Of a stretch of 64,000 bases of DNA, positions 8,343 to 16,079 are shown piece after piece. This DNA is from Bacteroidales bacterium (GTDB lineage: Bacteria; Bacteroidota; Bacteroidia; Bacteroidales; F082). The notes under the pieces are model-generated. The model worked only from the letters and a program-made list of their open reading frames with translations, was not told where the DNA came from and searched no databases. Each line of letters opens with the position of its first letter. Position 1 is the first letter of the stretch. The position numbers and the translations under genes were made by a program. The stretch spans positions 1-64,000 of the forward strand of contig JACFNF010000008.1 in the NCBI GenBank assembly GCA_019454985.1, read 5' to 3'.

Positions 8343-8759
8343 ATGAAAACTAACTTCTTTTTACTCAGTCTGCTGGCGATTGCATTTATCGGTTTTGCAT
8401 TTACCAACAGCCCCGAACAGAAAAAGGGCGGAAACTGGAAAATCCCAACCGAATACAAGACTAAAGCCAACACTATGAAAGGCGATGCTGAAGCCCTGAA
8501 ATTAGGCAAAGCCGCTTATGCCAAACACTGCAGATCGTGCCATGGCAACCTGGGAACCGGCGACGGACCAAAAGCCAAAAACCTTGAAACACATCCTGGT
8601 GATTTCAGCGATGCCAAATGGCAAAGCAGCGTTACTGATGGTGAACTTTATTATATGTCAATCATCGGTCGCGACGAGATGCCCAATTTTGAATCGAAAA
8701 TTACTGATGATGAAGAACGTTGGGGCATCATCAACTACATCCGTAGCCTAAAAAAATAA
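8343..8759 (+). CDS. Monohaem class I cytochrome c
   Basis: A 138-residue exported cytochrome c with an N-terminal signal or anchor (residues 1-21), one CRSCH haem site near residue 62 and the class I pattern GKAAYAKHCRSCHG...GDGP. A distal Met ligand is probable at GRDEMPNF, and the C-terminal helix is WGIINYIRSL. It is a likely diffusible or tethered periplasmic electron shuttle between the multihaem proteins. It is 39 nt after the DUF5777 gene, and a terminator follows. Confidence 0.9.
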   Translation: MKTNFFLLSLLAIAFIGFAFTNSPEQKKGGNWKIPTEYKTKANTMKGDAEALKLGKAAYAKHCRSCHGNLGTGDGPKAKNLETHPGDFSDAKWQSSVTDGELYYMSIIGRDEMPNFESKITDDEERWGIINYIRSLKK

Positions 8760-8781
8760 ATGACAGCCTAAGCTGTTCTCA

Positions 8782-8838
8782 AAAAAGGTTTCCGGGAAAG
8801 TGTTTTTGCCAAAACTGCTTTTCGGGAAACCTTTTTGT
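8782..8838 (+). terminator. Intrinsic terminator after the monohaem cytochrome
   Basis: A 12-bp stem (aaaaaggtttcc 8782-8793 with ggaaaccttttt 8825-8836) has a long 31-nt loop and a T-rich 3' arm. It separates the barrel/monohaem transcript from the seven-haem/cytochrome b pair. Confidence 0.6.
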
Positions 8839-8881
8839 ATTTTTTGATTGAAAATAAAACCCACTACACACATCCCTAAAA

Positions 8882-9832
8882 ATGAAGAATCTGATATTTC
8901 TTATAGCCATTCTGATGTGCGTTGGCCTTCAGGCTCAACCCGAACGGCTGAAAGTGGATATGATTTCTCCTCCGGAAAAAGCCGGGGACAATAATCAGTG
9001 TTTTGAGTGTCACGGAAAAAAAGTGTACGAATACGTCAACGCTTCCACGGGAATGACTGAGCGAAAGGTAATGAATCCAAACTTCGTTTTCGATCAGGAA
9101 GTTTTTTATAAAGGTGTCCATCGCCATTTTTCGTGTACCGACTGTCATTCACCTGATTATGAAACATTTCCACACCAGTCGGAATTGCGTTTTGAGCCGA
9201 TGTATAGCTGTCTGGATTGCCATGGAGGCGATGAGACTTTTGCCGCCTACCATTTCGAAACCATCGAAGAGGAATTTGAAAAAAGCGTTCACGCCAGCCG
9301 TCATGGCGAACAATTCAACTGCTGGATGTGCCATAACCCGCATTCCTACACGGCCATGACCCGTTCGGACTATAAAATCTCGGAAATCGTTACATCGCAC
9401 AACTTAGTTTGTGCCAATTGTCATGACAATCCGGTGAATTTCCAGCGGATCAGCGACAGTACCAAAAAGCCATTGAACGAGATTCACAACTTCCTGCCCA
9501 ACTATAAACTTCATTTCTCGTCTGTTCGCTGCATCGAATGTCACACTTCGGTACAAGATACTCTTTGGGTGTCGCACCAGATTCTGGAAAAAGATCAGGC
9601 AGTGAAAAAATGCTCCGAATGTCATTCGGCCAATACCATGCTGCTCTCATCGCTCTATAAATATCAGAACAGAGAAGCACGCAAAACCGGAACCCTCAAT
9701 GCTGTTTTCTTGAACGAGGCTTATGTCATCGGTGCAAACCGTAACATTTACCTTAATATCATCAGCATTGCCCTTTTCGGAATGACCCTTCTGGGCATCC
9801 TCATCCACATCATTTTCCGAATTAAAAAGTAA
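8882..9832 (+). CDS. Seven-haem membrane-anchored c-type cytochrome
   Basis: A 316-residue multihaem cytochrome with a Sec signal (1-19) and seven CXXCH sites (Cys40, 85, 110, 147, 177, 217, 244). Many extra His residues could act as distal ligands. A C-terminal membrane helix (about 288-311) is followed by a basic RIKK tail. Topology puts the haems in the periplasm, anchored to the inner membrane. Only 5 nt separate it from the cytochrome b gene, so the two almost certainly form a quinol-linked complex comparable in role to NapC/NrfH or Phs-type modules. The family is not one I can name exactly. Confidence 0.87.
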   Translation: MKNLIFLIAILMCVGLQAQPERLKVDMISPPEKAGDNNQCFECHGKKVYEYVNASTGMTERKVMNPNFVFDQEVFYKGVHRHFSCTDCHSPDYETFPHQSELRFEPMYSCLDCHGGDETFAAYHFETIEEEFEKSVHASRHGEQFNCWMCHNPHSYTAMTRSDYKISEIVTSHNLVCANCHDNPVNFQRISDSTKKPLNEIHNFLPNYKLHFSSVRCIECHTSVQDTLWVSHQILEKDQAVKKCSECHSANTMLLSSLYKYQNREARKTGTLNAVFLNEAYVIGANRNIYLNIISIALFGMTLLGILIHIIFRIKK

Positions 9833-9837
9833 GAATC

Positions 9838-10455
9838 ATGTCGTCACGTTTATATCTTTATCCGATCTGGCTGCGTCTGTGGCATATCGTGAATGCTTTG
9901 TTTTTCTTAGTATTGATTGCAACAGGCATCAGCATGCAGTATTCCAATCCCGACGCACCTTTTATTGCTTTTGACCAAGCCGTAAAATGGCACAATCTCA
10001 GCGGAATCATCGTGTCGCTCAACTATCTTATTTTTCTTGCCGGAACTCTTTTCACCGGAAACGGAAAATATTATGTGGTGAAGTGCAAAGGATTGTTTGA
10101 TGAGTTGAAAAAACAGGTGATTTACTACGTTTACGGTACCTTCAAGGGGCAGCCCACACCATTTCCGGTGAATAAAACCCGCAAGTTCAATCCTTTACAG
10201 AAACTCACCTATGTTTTAACAATGTTCGGGCTTGTACCACTGATCATCGTTTCGGGACTTGCCCTGCTCTTTCCCGAAACAATTGTCGAAAACGTTTTCG
10301 GGCTGAGCGGTATTTACCTTACGGCGCTTTTACATGGAACGGTTGGTTTCCTGCTTTCGATGTTTTTGGTGATTCATATTTATTTCGCTACGATGGGCAC
10401 GACTGCTCTTAGTAATTTTAAAAGCATGGCCACCGGCTGGCACGAGCCGCATTAA
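9838..10455 (+). CDS. Four-helix cytochrome b (cytochrome b561 / thiosulfate reductase type)
   Basis: A 205-residue membrane protein with about four helices (12-32, 48-68, 118-140, 160-183). Haem-b His candidates occur in LWHIVNA, KWHNLSG, LLHGTVG and VIHIYF. The N-terminal YPIWLRLWHIVNALFF is typical of the prokaryotic cytochrome b561/Ni-Fe hydrogenase b/PhsC superfamily, which exchanges electrons between menaquinol and a periplasmic redox protein. Tight coupling to the seven-haem gene identifies that partner. Confidence 0.88.
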   Translation: MSSRLYLYPIWLRLWHIVNALFFLVLIATGISMQYSNPDAPFIAFDQAVKWHNLSGIIVSLNYLIFLAGTLFTGNGKYYVVKCKGLFDELKKQVIYYVYGTFKGQPTPFPVNKTRKFNPLQKLTYVLTMFGLVPLIIVSGLALLFPETIVENVFGLSGIYLTALLHGTVGFLLSMFLVIHIYFATMGTTALSNFKSMATGWHEPH

Positions 10456-10473
10456 AAACTATGATTCGGACAT

Positions 10474-10504
10474 GATGCGTCAAAACAAAATTGACGCATC
10501 TTTG
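10474..10504 (+). promoter_or_regulatory. 10-bp perfect inverted repeat overlapping a -7-like box
   Basis: gatgcgtcaa (10474-10483) pairs exactly with ttgacgcatc (10491-10500) across a 7-nt A-rich gap. CATCTTTG (10497-10504), one mismatch from TAnnTTTG, overlaps the right arm 22 nt before the lipoprotein ATG at 10527. It could be an operator for that gene or a weak terminator of the cytochrome b gene (short T run). Confidence 0.5.
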
Positions 10505-10526
10505 CTTCCGAAACAACTTCAATGTG

Positions 10527-11240
10527 ATGAAAAACCTGAACATCCTTTTATTATTTGCCTTTTTGATACACTCGTGTACCGGCACCGGCACAAAGCCCGA
10601 GTACGATGTTGACCCCAATAACCGCGAAATTGTAGCCGAAGAAGTGCTGCAAACCAGTTCATACACTTATATCCATGCCAATGAAAAGGGCAAGCAATAC
10701 TGGCTCGCTGTGACTTCAACACCTACCGAAAAAGGCAAAACCTATTATTTCAGTCAATGGATGGAGATGACGGATTTCCATAGTAAAGAACTGAACCGTG
10801 ATTTTGACCAGATTTTGTTCGTTGGTGATCTGGCTACCTACCCAATTCCTGCAAAATCGGCAATGACAACTCAGCCTATTCCTCAACAGGCCAAAACACC
10901 CAACACGAAACAAGATGTGCATGTGGAAGCCGTTGAAGGTGGAGTTCGTTTGCAGGAGCTGTTAGAAGACCCAAATAAATTTTCAGGGGAAAAAGTGAAA
11001 ATTAGAGGCCAGGTGACCAAATTTAACAGTGGCATTATGGGAAAAAACTGGGTTCATATTCAAGACGGAACCTCTTTTGGTGAAGCTTTCGATTTGACAA
11101 TCACAACAAACGAAATGCTGACAGTAGGTGATGTGGCTGTGTTCGAAGGTTTGATCACCCTGAACAAAGACCTCGGTTCGGGTTATTTTTTTAACGTACT
11201 GATGGAAGACGCAAAGGTTTCTAATCAAAAAGTGTATTGA
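10527..11240 (+). CDS. OB-fold domain lipoprotein of the cytochrome island
   Basis: A 237-residue lipoprotein. The ATG at 10527 gives a clean signal (MKNLNILLLFAFLIHSC). Residues about 30-110 are a beta-rich region containing YTYIHANEKGKQYWLAV and KGKTYYFSQWMEM. The C-terminal domain (about 145-237) has OB-fold features (KFSGEKVKIRGQV, GKNWVHIQDGT, VFEGLITLNKDLGSGYFF) like the small NrfJ-type OB proteins found near multihaem cytochromes. No haem site is present. It could be an assembly or metal/haem chaperone for the island. An in-frame ATG at 10491 is less likely because it lies in the inverted repeat. Confidence 0.65.
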   Translation: MKNLNILLLFAFLIHSCTGTGTKPEYDVDPNNREIVAEEVLQTSSYTYIHANEKGKQYWLAVTSTPTEKGKTYYFSQWMEMTDFHSKELNRDFDQILFVGDLATYPIPAKSAMTTQPIPQQAKTPNTKQDVHVEAVEGGVRLQELLEDPNKFSGEKVKIRGQVTKFNSGIMGKNWVHIQDGTSFGEAFDLTITTNEMLTVGDVAVFEGLITLNKDLGSGYFFNVLMEDAKVSNQKVY

Positions 11241-11315
11241 TATCCGGTTTGGTCAGGTTGGCGGATGGAGCCGCTGTTCAAACCATTTTCTGATATTTTT
11301 CATGATTGCATACTG

Positions 11316-11352
11316 ACTTGCAGGCGCCCTGTGCCTGCAAGTTGTTTTTTTT
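11316..11352 (+). terminator. Intrinsic terminator ending the cytochrome island
   Basis: A perfect 10-bp stem (acttgcaggc 11316-11325 with gcctgcaagt 11333-11342) with a 7-nt loop is followed by a run of eight T residues. It ends the plus-strand island just before the convergent minus-strand gene. Confidence 0.88.
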
Positions 11353-13114
11353 AGGCTGTCGTCTGCCTCGCCCCAACGAAGCTCAATGCAATCGTTTGGA
11401 TTATAGGCCATCTCAAAGAGACTTTTCGCCGAAGAATCTCGTGGAGGTTAAGGGTAATTGTATCGCCATTGCTGTTGCAATAGGCAATGCTGCGCGAGCT
11501 TGTTTCTTTGAGCATCAGATTTTTAAGCTGTTGTCGAATTTCCTTTTGCGTAAGATTTGCGGACAGATGATAACGCTCAGGGTGGGCAGCTGCTTTTTGT
11601 GGAAAAGCTTCGATGGCATCCTTCGCAATCAATAAGCGAAGATCGCGGTTGGGCGTAGAAAAATCCTCCCACAGCCCGCCAGTCTGGAAGACTTCCCGGG
11701 CGTTGCCGGGCATTGGGATAATGCTTCCCTGATGAGCGTTTTTATACGCCTCACCATTGGCCACCGATTTCACCCTCACACGCAACTGTTCGTGCAGCGC
11801 TTCGATAAGATAGATCAACAAATCGTTGGCTTGGAGCGGCTGAGGGTTAATAAGCTGATCCATACGGTCGTAAAAACTGTCGCGCTCCATTTTCTGTTGA
11901 ACGAGTGAAAAAGGCACAAAACCGGAACTGTCGGTGAGCTGATTGTTGGTTAGCAACAAAAGCTGTTTGTTTTTCACAACAACCGGTCTGAAAGCTTTGA
12001 AACCGGGCTCGCCCACCACTTCGTGGGTATTGAAAAAAAAGTTCCCCTCCCAGAAACGTTTTACGGCTATCGTGCCATCGGGTTGGGCATCCACAGCCAA
12101 AAGCCTGCCGGGCAACTTTTCGGATTGTGGCTTCCAGGCAATGATGACAAAGGTATGCCCATAAGGGTCGGCAAAGGCAGTTCCGGGTCGTAAAGATTCC
12201 CGGTTGAGCGCTACGGGATAATAGTCAGTGTTATTGTTATTGAGTGCTGTTCGGGCAGTACCCGAATGAACTCCGTCCATCGCCAATCGAAGAAAAGCGT
12301 TGAATCGGGCGACCGGATTAGTCCGTGTTGACAGGCTTTCGTTGGTGATCCATTGTCCGGTTTGAGGTGCTTTGCCCTGATATCCACGGTCGGAAAGATG
12401 ATAGCCAAAAGGCAGCCCCATCTTCCATGCAAAATATGCCCTCAGAAAAAAAGGATTGTCGGCACAGTCGGGTTCCATTACTACCTGAAGGGGCTTTGGC
12501 CCACCATCTTCAGAAAATCCAAGGCTGTTGAACAGCAGGTTTTGTTGTACATTTTGGGTAAGAGCGTGAAGCGAAGTCCAGGATGAGTCCTCTGAACTAT
12601 GATCGAAAAGTGCATTCACCCAAACGCTGTAAAACTGTTCGTAAAGAGGCGTCCAGCTTGTCCGTGTTCTCCAAATCTGAGTTGTGGTAGGTTCGTGAAT
12701 TTGGCCTATTTCAAAGTGATGTTGTAATACAAGGCTATCGCCTACGAATAAAACAGTTGAATAAACACCTGCCGGAAGGCTGTCGTAACAATCGGCCCAC
12801 CAAAAAGGAAGGCCGTTACCATGTCGGCTCCTCATCGGCAAAAGCGTATCGTTTTCGTGTAAAACACGGGTGCTGATACCGCTCAATGCACGCTGACCCA
12901 TACCAACAACCCAAAAAGGCTGTCCAGGCCGCGGATTTTCGGGAACCACCAAAACTCCGGAAAGTGAGCGGTAGTCTTCCGGCATCGGTTTCGGTTGCGT
13001 TTCGCTGTGTTGTGTTTGCACATTCTGGCATGACGTAAACATTGCAATAATCAGCATGGACAAACAGCAGCCTGTCGCCGGGAAAAACCTGCCACAAAAC
13101 GCAGAAACCATCAT
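11351..13114 (-). CDS. Transglutaminase-like lipoprotein, function unknown
   Basis: A 587-residue exported protein with a signal and lipobox (FTSC, Cys29), a beta-rich N-terminal half and a central region with papain/transglutaminase features. These are DCADNPFFLRAYFAWKMGLP (Cys217) and DPYGHTFVI (His320), followed by AVDAQPDG (Asp342), the Cys-His-Asp order of the fold. The start ATG overlaps the stop of the upstream lipoprotein gene as ATGA, supporting this start and coupled translation. A cell-surface protease or peptide-crosslink role is possible but unproven. Confidence 0.6.
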   Translation of the reverse strand: MMVSAFCGRFFPATGCCLSMLIIAMFTSCQNVQTQHSETQPKPMPEDYRSLSGVLVVPENPRPGQPFWVVGMGQRALSGISTRVLHENDTLLPMRSRHGNGLPFWWADCYDSLPAGVYSTVLFVGDSLVLQHHFEIGQIHEPTTTQIWRTRTSWTPLYEQFYSVWVNALFDHSSEDSSWTSLHALTQNVQQNLLFNSLGFSEDGGPKPLQVVMEPDCADNPFFLRAYFAWKMGLPFGYHLSDRGYQGKAPQTGQWITNESLSTRTNPVARFNAFLRLAMDGVHSGTARTALNNNNTDYYPVALNRESLRPGTAFADPYGHTFVIIAWKPQSEKLPGRLLAVDAQPDGTIAVKRFWEGNFFFNTHEVVGEPGFKAFRPVVVKNKQLLLLTNNQLTDSSGFVPFSLVQQKMERDSFYDRMDQLINPQPLQANDLLIYLIEALHEQLRVRVKSVANGEAYKNAHQGSIIPMPGNAREVFQTGGLWEDFSTPNRDLRLLIAKDAIEAFPQKAAAHPERYHLSANLTQKEIRQQLKNLMLKETSSRSIAYCNSNGDTITLNLHEILRRKVSLRWPIIQTIALSFVGARQTTA

Positions 13115-13623
13115 TGGGGAAGTTTACGCAAAAATTCAGGGGTAGTCACTTCGTTGCTGATATGCAAAGCCCTGTCAATCAACTTCACCTTGAACTGGAT
13201 CGTATCGTAAAGGGAGCTTTCATCCACCACGTCCAAATCGTATTCAATGATGCCTTTGATGCTTTTTTTCTGGTCTTTGGGGATAAGTGGAGGAATGCGC
13301 CCGCTAAAAAACCCCGGGATTTCGACGAATTGACCATGTTGTTTCTCGTAAAACCGCAAAACAAAATTATAATAAAAATCGCCTGAAATGTTGTAAGGTG
13401 ACAAGGTATCAGACTGGTCCAGACCGATGTCGCCATCACCATCGAGGTACGAGATACTGAGCCGGCCTTTTTCGACTTTACCGGTTGTCGGGTTCACTAA
13501 CAGCACGAAATTGTGAAATTCAATCTGGGGCTCGGGCGGATATTCCTCAAACTTACGACAAGAGGTTGCCATAAAAACAAGGATAAAGCCCATCAGCACC
13601 AAAAAGATTTTTACTTTTGTCAT
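13111..13623 (-). CDS. Small lipoprotein with Asp-rich loop, unknown function
   Basis: A 170-residue protein with a lipoprotein signal (MATSC, Cys22) and a mostly beta-strand body. It contains YLDGDGDIGLDQSDT, which looks like a Ca-binding Asp-rich loop. It is first in a two-gene unit with the transglutaminase-like lipoprotein (4-nt ATGA overlap). A near-consensus TACTTTTA -7 element lies upstream on the minus strand, divergent from the LuxE-like gene. I do not recognise the family. Confidence 0.7.
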   Translation of the reverse strand: MTKVKIFLVLMGFILVFMATSCRKFEEYPPEPQIEFHNFVLLVNPTTGKVEKGRLSISYLDGDGDIGLDQSDTLSPYNISGDFYYNFVLRFYEKQHGQFVEIPGFFSGRIPPLIPKDQKKSIKGIIEYDLDVVDESSLYDTIQFKVKLIDRALHISNEVTTPEFLRKLPQ

Positions 13624-13692
13624 ATTCCTAAACCCGGATAACGCACGTTTTTCTGACGGTAAAAGTAGTGGTTTTCCTCTGATTGATTCACA

Positions 13693-14679
13693 ATGATAAA
13701 GCCTGATGCAAGTTCTTTATTTTCAATCCGATCGGCTGATGATTTTGAAAAGACTGCATTGGCCTTTTTCCGCTTTCAGATGGCATCCAACGCGATATAC
13801 CGTGACTATTGCAGATTGCTCCGTTGCAATCCCGAAAAAGTTGAATGCATCGAAGAGATCCCGTTTATGCCTGTCGAGTTTTTTAAGAATGGAGTTGTGG
13901 TTGCAAGCAATGAAACACCGGAGGCAGTTTTCAGTTCGTCGGGTACCACGGGCCATCAAACCAGCAGGCATTATGTAACAGATTTACAATTATATATACG
14001 TAGTTTTACAGAAGGGTTCCAATATTTTTACGGAAAACCGGAAAATTATTGCATTCTTGCATTGCTGCCTTCATATTTCGAACGCAACGGATCAAGTCTG
14101 GTTTTTATGGCCGACCGTCTTATTAAGATAAGTGGACATCTAGACAGCGGATTTTATCTTGACAACATGAAAGCCCTGTCAGAGAAACTTCTTGCTTTGA
14201 AAGAGCGCCGGCAGCCTGTGATTTTATTAGGCGTAACTTATGCACTACTCGATCTGGCCGAAACTTTCCCGATTCATTTTCCCGAATTAATCATTATGGA
14301 AACAGGCGGGATGAAAGGTCGCCGCCGCGAGATGGTTCGCCACGAGGTTCATCAGCAACTCATGCAGGCTTTTGGCACAGCCGCCATCCATTCGGAATAC
14401 GGCATGACTGAGCTCCTGTCGCAGGCCTATTCAAAAGCAAACGGCATCTTCTTCTGTCCGCCTTGGATGAAAATTCTCATTCGCGATACCAACGACCCAC
14501 TCTCGCTCGTGGGACATGGAAAAACCGGCGGCATCAACATCATTGACCTGGCTAACCTCAACAGTTGCAGCTTTATCGCGGTGCAGGATCTTGGCAAAAC
14601 CTCAGCCGACGGGAGCTTTGAAGTGCTTGGGCGTTTCGACCACAGTCAGGTAAGAGGCTGCAATCTTCTTGTAAATTGA
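13693..14679 (+). CDS. LuxE-like acyl-protein synthetase / acyltransferase
   Basis: A 328-residue enzyme of the LuxE/ANL adenylating group. The phosphate-binding motif is SSSGTTGHQTSRH near residue 80, followed by METGGMKGRRREM and the HSEYGMTELLSQAYS adenylate motif. Such proteins activate a fatty or aryl acid as acyl-AMP and pass it to a Cys or carrier. There is no luciferase or reductase nearby, so luminescence is not implied; a role in envelope lipid or glycan acylation is more likely. It is followed by the GH109 gene. Confidence 0.85.
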   Translation: MIKPDASSLFSIRSADDFEKTALAFFRFQMASNAIYRDYCRLLRCNPEKVECIEEIPFMPVEFFKNGVVVASNETPEAVFSSSGTTGHQTSRHYVTDLQLYIRSFTEGFQYFYGKPENYCILALLPSYFERNGSSLVFMADRLIKISGHLDSGFYLDNMKALSEKLLALKERRQPVILLGVTYALLDLAETFPIHFPELIIMETGGMKGRRREMVRHEVHQQLMQAFGTAAIHSEYGMTELLSQAYSKANGIFFCPPWMKILIRDTNDPLSLVGHGKTGGINIIDLANLNSCSFIAVQDLGKTSADGSFEVLGRFDHSQVRGCNLLVN

Positions 14680-14718
14680 TAAATCCAAAATATCTTGATC
14701 ATCCAAAAACGTAACCTT

Positions 14719-16065
14719 ATGAAAAGAAGTACTTTCTTGAAAATGACCGCACTGGCTGGTACAGCTTTTACTGTTTTACCTTCGTCATCGGTATTTGGTC
14801 ACCCTTCGGGCAGGCTGCGCATCGGATTTATCGGCACCGGGCTCCGCGGCCAGGAGCTTCTCCGGCTTAGTCTGATGCGTGACGATACTGAGGTAACCTG
14901 TATCTGCGACATTCAGGAGGTGATGCTCAATTCTGCGCTCAGGCTTTTTGAGAAAGCAGGTAAGCCAAGCCCCAAAATCTACACCGGAAACGATTACGCC
15001 TATCGCGAAATGCTCGAAAAGGAAGATATTGATGCCGTGATCATCGCTACACCCTGGGAATGGCATTATCCAATGGCCATGGACGCCATGGATGCCGGAA
15101 AACACGTTGGCTGCGAAGTGATGATGGGAACCACCGTTGACGAGCATTGGAATATTGTTCACAAAACCCGGGAAACCGGATTGCAATATATGATGCTCGA
15201 AAACGTATGCTACCGCCGCGATGTGATGGCAGTTCTGCAAATGGTCAGACAGGGTTTGTTTGGTGAGCTTATTCATCTTCAGGGAGGCTATCAGCACGAT
15301 CTGCGCGAAGTGAAGTTCAACAATGGTCAACAGCCCTATGGGGGTGGGGTGGAATTTGGCGAAAAGGGCTTTTCCGAAGCACGTTGGCGCACACAACATT
15401 CTGTCACTCGCAATGGCGATCTCTATCCTACTCACGGCATCGGGCCACTTTCTAAAATGTTGAACATCCATGCCGGCAATCGTTTCACCTCCCTTGTCTC
15501 GATGGCATCGAAAGCCCGTGGCCTCCACGAATATATCGTTGAACACGGAGGGGCAGATCATCCTAACGCCAAGGTAGAGTTCAAACTGGGCGATGTGGTA
15601 ACCACAATGATCCGCACGGCGGGCGGCGAAACCGTTCTCCTGCAACACGACACCAGCCTTCCCCGTCCTTATTCATTAGGCTTCAGGGTGCAGGGAACCA
15701 AAGGCTTGTGGATGGACCTCAACGAATCGCTCCATATCGAAGGCCTCACCAAACCACACCGTTGGGAGGAAGCCAAAGCCTGGCTCGAAAAATTTGATCA
15801 TCCGCTTTGGCAACGCTACGGAAACGATGCCAAAGGTGCCGGACATGGTGGCATGGATTTCTTTGTGATTCACGCCTTCCTCGAAGCCATCAAACGAGGT
15901 GAACCTACACCCATCAGCGTTTACGACTCGGCAGCCTGGAGCGTCATCACCCCGCTGTCAGAATGGTCGGTGGCCAACAACAGCAACAGTATTGAATTTC
16001 CCGACTTCACACAGGGTGGATGGAAAACCGGCAAACAGATTTTTGCCAACAGCGACGACTATTAA
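14719..16065 (+). CDS. Gfo/Idh/MocA-fold glycosidase, GH109 type (alpha-N-acetylgalactosaminidase-like)
   Basis: A 448-residue protein when started at the ATG at 14719, which gives an export signal (MKRSTFLKMTALAGTAF). Although it has a KR rather than RR pair, it resembles Tat signals of this family. A Rossmann domain (IGFIGTGLRGQ) is followed by the GH109 signatures NGDLYPTHGIGP and GHGGMDF. GH109 enzymes hydrolyse terminal alpha-GalNAc by an NAD-dependent redox mechanism and carry tightly bound cofactor. The next gene, 14 nt away, is a hexosamine-kinase-like protein, which supports an N-acetylhexosamine substrate. Confidence 0.85.
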   Translation: MKRSTFLKMTALAGTAFTVLPSSSVFGHPSGRLRIGFIGTGLRGQELLRLSLMRDDTEVTCICDIQEVMLNSALRLFEKAGKPSPKIYTGNDYAYREMLEKEDIDAVIIATPWEWHYPMAMDAMDAGKHVGCEVMMGTTVDEHWNIVHKTRETGLQYMMLENVCYRRDVMAVLQMVRQGLFGELIHLQGGYQHDLREVKFNNGQQPYGGGVEFGEKGFSEARWRTQHSVTRNGDLYPTHGIGPLSKMLNIHAGNRFTSLVSMASKARGLHEYIVEHGGADHPNAKVEFKLGDVVTTMIRTAGGETVLLQHDTSLPRPYSLGFRVQGTKGLWMDLNESLHIEGLTKPHRWEEAKAWLEKFDHPLWQRYGNDAKGAGHGGMDFFVIHAFLEAIKRGEPTPISVYDSAAWSVITPLSEWSVANNSNSIEFPDFTQGGWKTGKQIFANSDDY

Positions 16066-16079
16066 CCCCACCCGACATC

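Noticed and set aside
13693..14679. Bioluminescence gene suggested by LuxE similarity
   Set aside because: No luxA, luxB, luxC or luxD genes are near; LuxE-like enzymes are widespread in Bacteroidota.
14785..15648. Long open frame on the minus strand opposite the GH109 gene
   Set aside because: No domain matches and it lies fully inside a coding gene with clear GH109 motifs.
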